Source of the DNA: Limonium bicolor
Taxonomy: Eukaryota > Streptophyta > Magnoliopsida > Caryophyllales > Plumbaginaceae
DNA length: 64,000 nucleotides
NCBI GenBank assembly: GCA_023374045.1
Contig: CM041780.1
Coordinates: 34,466,337 to 34,530,336 of the forward strand
Direction of reading: 5' to 3'
Under the pieces are notes generated by a model. It was not told the origin of the DNA. It searched no databases and saw only the letters and a list, made by a program, of their open reading frames with translations. Numbering within the stretch: position 1 is the stretch's first letter; every line of letters starts with the position of its first letter. A program made the position numbers and the translations under genes. Below, in pieces: positions 21,242 through 32,328 of the stretch.

Positions 21242-23321
21242 GTTGTGGACTCGGTACCGAAGGTAACCTGAGTATCCTCACCGAAGCACAAGCCGGCAGA
21301 AGCGGCACCATCTTAACGGGAACATTCCCAGTGAACGGCATTGAAGCCAATGTGTTATTCGACTCCGGCGCCTCTCACACTTTCGTATCACCATCTTTTG
21401 TGAAGAGGTTGAAGCTAGATGCGGATGAGCTACCGAACTTCATGGTTACTCTCCCATCGAAGGAGCGGGTAAAGTACACCAAGTATTATCAAACAGCCAC
21501 AATTGAAATAAAAAACGAAGCGTTTCCCATTTCCTTCATCGAGTTTAATGGATTGGGATTCGACTTGATAATCGGAATGAATTGGTTGGAGCGGCACAAG
21601 GGTAGAATCCTCTGCGCCGAGCATCGATTGCTGCTCAAGAGTCCTTCTAGGGTTACTGTATCTTACCGCCAGAGACCGAGAGTGCCTTCGACCACACTCA
21701 TATCTGCTATGGCTTTGCACCGGGAGCTCAGAAAGGGCCATGAAGTGTATCTGTGCTATGTACAAGACCTGGAGAGAGATCCAGAGTTCAATCCTGAAGT
21801 ACCAATCGTATCCGAATTTCCCGACGTATTCCCTAAGGAGCTACCCGGCATGCCACCTCAGAGAGTAGTGGAATTTGAGATTGACCTCTTGACAGGTACC
21901 GGTCCCATTGCTAGGGCACCGTACTGCATGACACCTGCTGAAATGACAGAATTGAAAGAGCAGTTACGTGATTTACTCGACAAAAGGTTTATACTCCCGA
22001 GCGTATCACCCTGGGGAGCACCGGTTCTCTTCGTGAAGAAGAAGGACGGTAGTCTCCGCCTTTGTATTGACTACCTCGAGTTGAATGCGGTTACAGTCAA
22101 GAATAAATACCCATTGCCACGCATCGACGACCTATTCGACCAGCTGAAAGGAGCAACAGTCTTCTCCAAGATTGACCTCCGTTCTGGGTATCATCAAATT
22201 GCTATCAAAGAACAAGACATCAAGAAAACGGCATTCCGTACCAGATATGGCCACTACGAATTCACCGTCATGCCATTCGGTTTGTCAAACGCACCAGTAA
22301 AATTCATGGACCTCATGAATCGATTATTCAGTGAGCAGGTGGACACTTCGGTTGTTGTCTTCATCGACGACATCCTTGTATACTCAAAATCAGCAGAGGA
22401 ACATGAAATCCATTTGAGGAAAGTGCTTGAGACACTGCGCGAGAACCAGCTGTATGCGAAGTTCTTCAAATGCGAGTTCTGGCTAGATCAGGTGTCATTC
22501 CTCGGTCATGTCATCTCGAGCGCGGGTATCTCAGTTGACCCTTTAAAGATAGAAGTTGTACGATCATGGCCTAGACCTAAGACTGTTACCGACATTCGGA
22601 GCTTTCTTGGTCTAGCCAGTTATTACCGGAGATTTGTAAAGGACTTCTCGAAAGTCACTAAGCCTATGACTACACTGATGAAGAAAGATGCACCGTTTGT
22701 ATGGACAGACGAGTGCGAAATATCATTTCAGAGCCTTAAAGACTCATTGACCTCAGCGCCCATTCTTACTCTTCCAGGGGGCACAGAGGGATTTGAGGTA
22801 TATTGTGATGCATCAGGCAAGGGAATGGGATACGTACTCATGCAGCATGGCAAGGTTGTAGCTTATGCCTCCCGCCAGCTGAAAAAGCATGAGGTGAATT
22901 ACCCGACGCATGATTTAGAGTTAGGAGCCATTGTCTTCGCCTTGAAGATATGGCAACACTATCTCCAGGGGCGGAGCCAGAAATACAAGTTGAGGGGGTC
23001 AAAGACACAATTATAAAAAATTAGGGGGTGTTTTTACTAAATTTTTCTAAAAAAATTTTTTTTACACTACAAATTTATGTAATTTAACAAAGTTAGGGGG
23101 TGTTTTGTTCCCTCCAGACAGGCTTTGCCTCCGCTACTGACTATCTCTATGGGGTAAGCATCACCATCTACTCCGACCACAAGAGCTTACAGTATGTATT
23201 CACACAGAAAGAATTGAATTTGAGACAGAGAAGGTGGATGAAGTTTCTCTCAGACTATGACATCGACCTACTGTATAAGGAAAGGAAGACAAACATTGTA
23301 GCCGACGCCCTGAGCCGTTGA
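21242..23321 (+). pseudogene. pol: Protease - reverse transcriptase - RNase H of element 1, split by a MITE
   Basis: The exon start is taken at ATAG|GTTGTG, conserved in element 2; a frame-closing TAA lies at 21190, so the frame cannot join upstream without splicing. Numbering from 21202: protease site D54-S55-G56 ([10 protein letters not shown]); RT motifs [16 protein letters not shown] and FIDD at 387-390; RNase H residue D536 in [10 protein letters not shown] copies RNA to DNA and RNase H removes the template. A 174-bp hAT MITE (22966-23139) interrupts RNase H between HYL and YGV and shifts the frame. RNase H then runs to ADALSR, and a TGA at 23319-23321 closes the frame. Confidence 0.93.
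22966..23139 (+). mobile_element. hAT-type MITE, 174 bp
   Basis: An 8-bp duplication ACTATCTC flanks it (22958-22965 and 23140-23147). Ends read CAGGGGCGGAGCC and, on the other strand, CAGTAGCGGAGGC: imperfect inverted repeats with the CAG start usual for hAT. The interior is AT-rich and non-coding. The only non-LTR transposon I can delimit exactly here. Confidence 0.88.
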
Positions 23322-24803
23322 GCACACTCGCTCCATTCGCTACTCGCTTCTTCTAGCTTGGTTGACGAGGTGCGAGACGCTCAGTTGAGCGACCCTTACC
23401 TAACCGAAATCAGACAAAAGATCGAGAATGGTACATTTGAGAAGAAGAAGTATGACTTCAAGCTACATGAAGATGGTTTGATTCGGTTGAATGACAGGCT
23501 ATGCGTCCCCCGAAGCAATGCTGAGCTAAGGGATCGCATCCTGCGAGAGTCACACAGTTCCACATTGTCAGTCCATCCGGGAGCCTCCAAGATGTACAAA
23601 GACATGAAGAGGTACTTCTGGTGGTCTGGAATGAAATCGGATGTGACAGAGTTTGTATTGAGATGCTTAACATGCCAGAAAGTAAAGTTTGAACATCGTA
23701 GACCGGGCGGAATGGTACAATCGATGCCAGTTCCGGAGTGGAAATTTCATGATATCTCCATGGATTTTGTTGTAGGACTCCCACCTGCTAGGGGAGGACT
23801 CAACATGATCTGGGTTGTAGTCGATCGCCTTACCAAGGTTGCCATATTCATACCGATGAAGGACACCTGGAAGGTAGTGAAGCTCGCAGAGCTATTCGAC
23901 AAGGAGATTATCAGACATCATGGAGTCCCGAAAACTATAGTATCTGACCGCGACACCAGATTTCTTTCGAGATACTGGAGAGCTACACAGGAAGCGCTGG
24001 GTACAGAATTGAAATTGAGTACCGCCTTCCATCCTCAGACTGACGGTCAGACAGAAAGGACCATCCAGACACTAGAGGACATGCTTTGGGCATGTGCCTT
24101 AGATTTTCAGGGGAGTTGGTTAGATAAGCTTCATCTTATCGAATTTTCTTACAATAATAGCTATCATGCTTCGATTAAGATGTCGCCTTTCCAAGCTCTA
24201 TACGGTAGACCCTGACGTACACCCTTGTGTTGGGATGAGTCAAGTGAAGCGGTCATCATAGGACCGGAGTATCTTGAGCAAGTCCAAGCGGAAGTGCAAC
24301 AAATCCGAGCCAATATGAAGGCAGCCCAAGATAGACAGAAATTATATGCGGATGTGAGACGACGTGACCTTGAGTTCGCCGTGGGCGACCAAGTGTTCTT
24401 GTGAGTTTCACCTATGAAGGGTGTATTCCGTTTTGGTCAGAAGGGCAAGCTAAGCCCAAATTTTGTAGGGCCGTACACTATTACCGAAAGAGTTGGATCC
24501 GTAGCCTGCAGGTTAGCATTACCTGAGGACTTGGGGCGTGTCCATGATGTATTTCATGTGTCACAACTCAAGAAGTATATTGCCGATCCTTCTCATGTCC
24601 TAGAGCCCGAGAGACTATCCATCAAACCGAACATGAGATATGTTGAAACCCTAGTGAGAATCCTGGATAGGAAGACCAGAGACATTCGCCATAAGTCTAT
24701 ACGAATGGTGAAGGTCCTATGGTCAAACCATGATGTCCAAGAAGCGACATGGGAGTTGGAAGATGCCATGAAGGCTAAGTACCCACAGTTATTCATAGAC
24801 TAG
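23322..24803 (+). pseudogene. pol: Integrase of element 1 with C-terminal chromodomain-like tail
   Basis: Same frame as RNase H, broken by TGA at 24213-24215 and 24402-24404 (the latter at a CGA in element 2). Counting from 23358: zinc-binding H66, H73, C103, C106 (HHCC); catalytic D136 (SMDFVVG), D197 (VSDRDTRF) and E233 (QTERT), giving the D,D35E spacing. After the core come the GPY-type segment (GPYTITERVG) and the tail [18 protein letters not shown] ending KYPQLFID. Integrase inserts the cDNA; the tail resembles a reduced chromodomain as in Tekay/Del elements, thought to guide insertion to heterochromatin. Confidence 0.92.
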
Positions 24804-25254
24804 AGAGTCTAGTATTTAGTAATACGGGTACGGGGCGTACCCCTTTTAAGGGGGGTAGAGCCTTTTTGCTTTTGCATTGCTTCGGGGTGAGCATTGCATA
24901 GTGTGTAGGCATTGTAATAGATTTTTGTATGGCACATGTAGTGCAAGTGAACTTGGTATGTGAATGTATGTATGTGTAATGTGTAGTGTATGGATGTGTA
25001 TGTACGATGTGTAATGTGTATTATGAATTGCAGTAATGTATTGTGTATTGTGCGATGACATGAATGGGAAATGGCGTATGGTGTATGTGAATTCGCATTG
25101 TGCTTGAATTGTGTATGTTTGCAATGTGGAAGAAGTAAACACCTCATAGGTGGTAGTAAGACACATTATGACAATTGGTTTGCATAATGAGTAGAGTTGT
25201 AAAACTATTAACCTTGAGCAACTTTGAGGGCAAAGTTTCTTAAGGGGGGTAGAT
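24804..25254 (+). other. Element 1 3' untranslated region with two polypurine tracts
   Basis: A tract AAGGGGGGTAGAG (24848-24860) comes just after the pol stop. The true tract, AAGGGGGGTAGAT, ends at 25254, directly before the 3' LTR. Between them is a TGTA/TG-rich stretch with no gene. The functional tract primes plus-strand DNA; the upstream copy is also present in element 2 (40241-40254) and element 3 (59239-59251). Confidence 0.85.
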
Positions 25255-25626
25255 TGAAATACCCCGTAATTAAAAACAATGATTAATTAGGCTAATAAAT
25301 AATTTAGAAGCTTAATTAAGTGTAGATAATAATGAGGGAACAAATCCCGAAGGAAACGGATCCTTAAAACGGATTTAAATCACTAACCAACCTTAAAGCG
25401 TGTTTTTCGAGGTAACGGGGAAAACGTGTCTTTAAGCGGGTCAAATAGACTCGTAACAATTTTGGTCAACTAAATAATCATTAATAAATATTAGTGAAGC
25501 TTTAGAACCAATAAAATCAAGTAAACGAGAAATTAGTAAAAACTGTCAAAAACGGGAAGTTGTGGGGTAGAAACATAAATAACCAAAACTTATGTGTCCA
25601 CTATTGAAAATAAAAATGTACATGTG
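25255..25626 (+). mobile_element. Element 1 3' LTR, first part
   Basis: Begins TGAAATACCCCGTAATT like the 5' LTR. It is interrupted at the ATGTG target of the solo LTR. It holds about 100 bp (about 25520-25615) missing from the 5' LTR, so the 5' copy probably lost it. Confidence 0.95.
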
Positions 25627-28207
25627 TGAAATACCCCAAACCTAAGTATGTTAAGTAAACATCAAATCATGATGTAGTAGGGCTAAAATATGCCTTAGAA
25701 AGATTGGTAGACGATTTAAACCAAGGAAAACACAAGAAAGTGCCTTAAGGGCAATCAGGGCAAAAACGTGCTCTAAGCTTGGAGAGACTTGGGTGAGTAC
25801 CCAAATATCATGATAAGACCTTAGTAATATTCTAATGGTCATTTTAAATCAATTAGCAAAGAAAACCAAGCTTGAAAACAAGTTAAAACGCAAAATGTGC
25901 TTTAAGAAGTCTTAAAGCACATTTTTGAGAAATTGTCTTAGAATTGAGTTTTGAGTGGCTAAATGTCCATCATTACTCTTTAATCAATATGTGTACTAAT
26001 TAGTATCACATTAGGAGGTCTAAATCAATGGAAATCAAAAATTTCCCGATTATGTGCCTTGATTAGTGAATAGTAACTATTTAGTGACTAGTTTAGGTTT
26101 TAATCAATATAAGTCAATTAATTGGTCAACAAAGACCATGTTGGCCTTATATTAAGAGGGTGGCCGGTTTTTAAGTGGGGAGTCACCACATGAGTCACCA
26201 TAAGTAGTCAAATAAGAAAGGAAAAGAAGAGTAAGTAAGAAAGTTACTATTTGCTTTATTAAAGCAAATATCACATATTAGCCACCTTTCTTCCTCTCTC
26301 TCTTCATTTTCCTTCCTTCCACGATTTTTCTTTCTCCTTCCTTGCTCCAAACCGAGAGAGCTTCTTCCATGGGTGCTCCACCTTCAAATGCTCACCAAGT
26401 ATTCATCTTTACTCCAAATCAAAAACTAAGTGTAGATTTCTCTTAGTTAGGCCAAGACCTATCTTCCTATCTTTTCAAATCTTTCAAAGCTCCATTTTGG
26501 TGCCATGAGAAAACTCCATTGATGGGGGAAAATCAAGTTTGAAGAGCTCATTAGCTTCTCCATTCTCTTAAGGTAAGGAAAATGTAAGAAAAACCATGTT
26601 TCCACCATTTCTACACATTACCGAAAATTCCTTCTCATGGGGATTCATTTTTATCCATTGTTCTAGCTTGATTCTATTCTCCAAGGGCTAGAGGAGGTCC
26701 TACTTAATTCATATCCAAGCTTGCTTTGAGAATCCAAGGTAAAACATTCAGTTTAATACCTTAGAACACATTTTTAACCTAGGGTTTACTCCTTAAGGTT
26801 AGTGTATTGTTTAGTGCTCATATGAGTCATTGGTTATTGATTAGAACATTGGCAAGAGAAGTTTGAGTGGTGGCCGATATTCATTCAAGAAGAAGGTCTA
26901 AGGAGGAGATTGAGATAAGCTTGAGGAAACAAGGTAAAATGCTTACCTAATGGTGGTTTAAGATTAAGGAATGAGTTTTAGATAAATACCAATGTGGCTT
27001 AGAGCTTACATTGTGTATTGGGTTATATAACCTAAGGGAAAAGAACTTAAACAAGCTTATGAACTTGTGATTAAGGAGCTAATGAGAATGGGTTAGTAAT
27101 ATAAGTTTAAGGTGGATTTTAAGAGCATTATAACTACTATGAGATTGATGAGTGTATTTGCAGGTTGAAAGCTTATATATGTGGGAAATTCAGTGTTTAA
27201 GTTTAAGTCATTTAAGGGCCTAAGAGCCATGTCATTTAAGAGCCTTAGTGCTATGCAATTTAAGATTATTGCAATATATTGAGTTTGTTGTGAATGAGTT
27301 GGTTTGGTGATGAGATATCATGAGAAAGAACTTGAGGTGTGTGAGATGGTTAAATGAGGAAAAATAATGTGTTTGGGCATGCTATAATGCTAGAGGTGCT
27401 ATGGCAAAATTTGAGTAGAAAATAAGTGTTTAGGCGATGGTGGTGAACTAAAATGACCTAGGATTTACTAGGAATCATTATGAGGAATTTGAGTGGAGAT
27501 TAGTTAACTAAGGAGTTCTTGAGGTTTAGAATGACCTAGAGATGTCTAGGAGGAATCGGAGGAATGGTGAGTGTTTTGAACACACCAAAGTCATGAGATG
27601 AGGAATATAAGACTTGAGCATAAGTTTAAGGAGAAGGTATGATGTTTAAGGTGATTAAGATATGTTCTAAGGGAATATAATGACTAAGGAAGTACTAGGA
27701 AGTTTTAGAGATTGTCTTGATGAAGAGGGGTAAGATAAAGTGTTGGAATGAGTGGTAATGACTTAGGCATTACCTTGGGGGATTTAGGAATCAAGAGAAT
27801 GTAATTGAGTATTTAGAACTTAGGCAAATGTTGGTAAACAACTAGGAAGGAAATAAGGTGTTGGTGTATGGAAGCTTAAGCTTGTGAAGGAACTTTTAGT
27901 AAATGCTTGAAAGAGTTTTAGATAGTGAGAGATGCATGGGAGATGATGTTATAGTGGTGAAGAAAACATTTGGCATAGTGGTTACATTAAGTATGAACCA
28001 CCACCTAGAAACCTAGAGGAAAGCATTACAAGAGTAGCATTATTACAAGGAAAATGCATAATGACTAAGGTGGATTTTGGTGGATGATTTAAGGTATTTA
28101 AAGGAGGTTATAAGGTGGGTTTAAGGTGCCAAGATGGTGTTGGACCTATTAGGACACTTGTGGAAGAGTTTGGAATTGAAAGAACATATTAATAGAAGAA
28201 TCTGTAG

Positions 28208-28476
28208 TGGACCGACCCAGGGTCCGACCCAGTTCTGGGTCGGTCGGACCTTGCTAACCCAGCAGAAATGTTTCGGCAATAGACCGACCCATAAGGATGG
28301 GTCGGTCGGTGGGTCGGTCGGGCAAGATTTAACGAAGGAAAATGTTTCGGTAGAGGACCGACCCAGAGGGTTTTGGGTCGGTCGGTTTAGCTTTGGGTCG
28401 GTCGGATGAGTTTCAAGAGACGGAAGAGTTTCTGTAATGGACCGACCCAGGGGTTGGGTCGGTCGGTGGGTCGGTC
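28208..28476. repeat. GACCGACCCA hairpin cluster in the solo LTR
   Basis: At least four GACCGACCCA / TGGGTCGGTC pairs with short, variable loops. It matches the cluster in element 1 LTRs although the surrounding LTR sequence is otherwise different. Confidence 0.85.
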
Positions 28477-29394
28477 GACCCTTAACACTTAGAAAAAAAA
28501 AAGAAATTTTGAATTCTAAGAATGGCAATGGGTAATAAGGTATGCCTTTGGTAGGGTAGTAATGATTGAGACCCTAAGAACTTGAGAGATTAAGCTAAGT
28601 AAGTATAAACTTGAAAGTTTAAGATTAAGTTGGTAAGATTAAGTGTAAGACCTAAGAGGTGTTAGGTGGGGATCATTAAGGAATTAAGTAAGTTAAACAA
28701 GCTAAGTAAGTCATATTAAGTTAAGTGATTAACAACCTAAAACTGAATGAATGTTTTAGGACTTGGGGATTTGGACTCCGGAGGAGAGTAAGCAACCGAA
28801 ACGACCAACGGTGAACGGTACAGTTGTTTCTTCTTGTGACCTGCTTGCTAACGAGGTGTCCCTCGGCTTGTGTGCTATTTGTTTTGAGTGCTCACTAAAC
28901 AAGATAAAGCATGCAACCGGAACATATTATATATATGTATTGTATTGTTGTGTGATGTTTGAAAACTAACACAACATACCGTGAGAACTTACTAACCAAT
29001 GTTTAGTAAGGAATTGAGTGAGACTAAGGAACGCCCCCTAATGAGGGACGATATGAACCGAAAGAGGTTAACCAACAAACATGGTTTGAGACTATTACTA
29101 ACTGAACTTGAGTGAGGAATCCGGAATGGTACCGGCACATGTGTATTGGGGGAAGTCGGTATCCTTATCAAATACCGTCTTCCTAAGATGACTTGTCCTC
29201 GGACTCGTCGCCTAGAGTCGACAAATAGACTCGACCTCCTCGGACTTCTTGTTTTAGGAGGGAGGCATACTGAGATGGTGTAGTGGGATCTACCTAAATG
29301 CCCAACTAATTCTAATAAATATTGTTTATGTAAACCAATGGAGCTGATAACTCATTGGTTAGGGCTACGTGACCCGACAGATAAACAATGAATT

Positions 29395-29795
29395 AAGGAA
29401 CAACCATTCTAATTAAAGAACGGTTGACTTAATTGAGATAAGATTTGAGATAAGTTACAACCATTTCTACTTAAAGAATGGTTTGTATCCTAAGACTGAG
29501 ATAAGTTACAACCATTTCTACTTAAAGAATGGTTTGTATCCTTAAGACTGAGATAAGTTACAACCAATCCCTTCCAGGAACGGTTTGTATATTGAGATTA
29601 AGTTAAGATTAAGATTAAGGTAAGATTAAGTTAAGTTACAATCATTCCTTTGTAAAGGATGATTTGTATTATTAAGATTAAGATTAAGGTGAGGTTAAGG
29701 TAAGTTGCAACCATTCCTCATTAAAGGATGGTTTGTAATATTAAGATTAAGATAAGCTACATCCACTCCTCATTAAAGGATGGTTGTTTCTAAGA
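29395..29795. repeat. Degenerate tandem repeat of small hairpins
   Basis: About seven units of roughly 50-60 bp, each an inverted repeat such as ACCATTTCT..AGAATGGT, flanked by GATTAAG/GAGATAAG-type spacers. Arms change in pairs between units (CCAT/ATGG versus TCAT/ATGA). Confidence 0.8.
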
Positions 29796-30396
29796 TTAAG
29801 ATAAGACTAAGATTGAGGTGAGATAAGGATGGACTAAGTTTAAGAGGGAACATCACTTAAGGAGTTAAATAACTAACTCTCTAATTAAGGGAACGCATTT
29901 AAGTCGTTCATTGTGTGTGAACTTTGATTGTTCATATCTGAGTTGTTGTTTACTGCACTTTCTATTATGTTGTGCATCTAATCAACCTCCATGCTATCGA
30001 CAATTAGTCGTCGTAGCCACGTTAGCTTGGGGGCCATGAGAGGATAGTACCAGCATTCGTGCTGACCCCCTCGGGGGCTTCTTTTTACTACACAGGTGAA
30101 CATCAGGAGGCGGCCGTCGTGAGAGTAAGAAGGAGTGCAAGAGTTAAGGATGAAGTGTGACCTACGAGCTGTGCATGTACACTCGTATGGCAATTGAGTT
30201 AGTAAAATGTATAGGTTGTGAGAGGATTGTAAGAAGGTTATGTAAATGGTTAAGGTTGTTAGACTAATGTTCGGTATATTCTGTAGTCAGACCGTGGCAA
30301 GGTCCTGGATTGTAAGGAATTCCGCTGTGACATTTGTATATATATAATGTTAAGTTGCGAGACCACAATTGGATTGAGTTGGGGTGTTACAATGTG

Positions 30397-32297
30397 TGTG
30401 TGTGTGTGCTGCGGTCCGATTTTTCCCCCCCTCACACACTCACCTATCTCTCCTTATTTACAAAACAACAAAACAATAAAGTAACTCACTTTACTACTTT
30501 ACTCACTCACCTATTCTCTCTCCTACCTCACATTCTCTTCTCTCACGTACAGCACCTTCCCCTTCTCCTCTCTATTTCTCTTCTTCCTCAACCGGTAACA
30601 ATGGAGATTTGAGCTCCCTCATAAAAACAACAACTTCTCTCCTCTTGTTACCCTCTTGAACATTCTCCAAAAATTATAAAAATTACACCATTGTCTTCCT
30701 CTCAACAAGGGGAACATTTCCCTCCTTTCAAAATTCGAAAACAACAACTTTCATCTCCATGGGTGTGGAGCATTTGGAGCTTCAAGACTACCATTAGAAC
30801 CATCTCCTCCTCCTTGTTCATTTGAGGTAAAAATATTCTTGAAACTTGATTGTTTTCCAGCCTTATGGGCAAAACGAAAATCTAGCTAAAACCTTGTTTG
30901 GTTTCCTTGTACCCTAGCCGATTTTGGCTTCCATGGAGAGTGGGAAAGATTGTTCTTAAGCCATTCCAAGCATTACCTACACCCTTGCAAGGTAATGAAA
31001 TTTCTAAACCCTACATTAAGCTTTAAAAGAATGGTTAAGGGTTAGTGTATTAAAATGGTGTATATGAATGGGGTTGTAGTGTTGGATTGTGAAGTACTGT
31101 AACCGGAGAGAGAGAGAGAGAGGAGAGGAAAGAAAGGAAGAAGGAAGAAGCAAGAGAAGAAAAGAAAACTAGAAGATAAACAAGGTAAGAGTACTCACTT
31201 GTGTAGTCTTGTATGTAATCATGTAACAGATTTTAAAAGAGAAACATTGGTATTGTAAAATGGTAATGAACAATAGTGTAATGTAGAGGAAGAATTGAAT
31301 TGTGTTGAAGATTTAAAGACAATTAAAGACTGTCACAAACATAGATAGGGATTAATGTAATGTGCAGGAATTTTTAAGAGCATTTTGTGTTTGGTATTAG
31401 TGTATGAGAGTTTGTATATTGTTGTTGTGTATAAACAGGTGAGATGGATAGAAATGTGTGAATAAACAATGTGGTGAGAGTATAAAGATTTAGGGGAGAC
31501 TATGGCAAAATTTACATGGGATTAGAACACTCAGAGAACTAGAAACTAGGTGAAGAGTGTGTGTTTGTAACAGATTTTGATGGAGCTAGTTGATGGGTAG
31601 ATTGAGAGGTGTAGTCAATGTATTGTAAGGCATTAGAAGTGTTAGGAATGACATTAAAATAGGGAGCTATAGATGGGGAGTGTAAGTGTCAAAATCTGTA
31701 GCAAAATGTAATAAGGGAAGAAACAATGTGAGTGTTGAGTTGAAACTTGGAAATTGGAAAATTATGTATATAAAGTAGTATAGGATTGTGTAATGGATTA
31801 AGGAGTGAAATAACATGATTTAGAGTGTTTAAGTAGTGCTAAAACATGTTAGGATGTATGTAGGAAGATTGGGGAAGCAATGGGTGAAAATGGGAAAGAA
31901 TAATAAGGTCTGTAGCGCATCCTACTACCGACCGACCCAGAGCCTAGGTCGGACAATGGGTCGGTCGGGGCTAAAGTAACGAAAATATAAGACACTGGAA
32001 CGGATCGACCCAGGAGCCTGAGTCGGACGTGGGTCGGTCGGACCAAAATTCTCCGTCATCGAAGTTTCTGACTTCGACCGACCCAGAAGTGGGTCGGTCG
32101 GTGGGTCGGTCGGAGCTTGGACAACGAAACTGAAACATACTGGGATGGACCGACACAGAGGTGTATGGGTCGGTCGGAATAGTTCTGGGTCGGTCAAGAG
32201 AAATTTCAAAAGACGTGAACCTACTGGAAGGGACCGACCCAGGGCGTGGGTCGGACGACCCATAACTTACAAAAAAAAAACTATAAGATTATAATTG

Positions 32298-32328
<31 letters not shown>

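Larger units (their letters stand above)
25627..30391 (+). mobile_element. Solo LTR of a related family (4,765 bp)
   Basis: TGAAATACCCC...GGGGTGTTACA ends, with ATGTG on both sides (25622-25626 and 30392-30396). No primer site, gag or pol inside, so the internal region and one LTR were probably lost by LTR-LTR recombination. It differs in sequence from element 1 LTRs but shares the subterminal inverted repeat (25892-25925), the hairpin cluster (28208-28476), GGTGAACGGTA (28810) and the CCCCCTCGGGGG hairpin (30066-30077). It is younger than element 1, whose LTR it splits. No gene seen. Confidence 0.93.

Noticed and set aside
25627..30391. A full retrotransposon or host gene inside the element 1 3' LTR
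   Set aside because: TG...CA ends with a 5-bp duplication but no primer site, gag or pol inside; it is a solo LTR.
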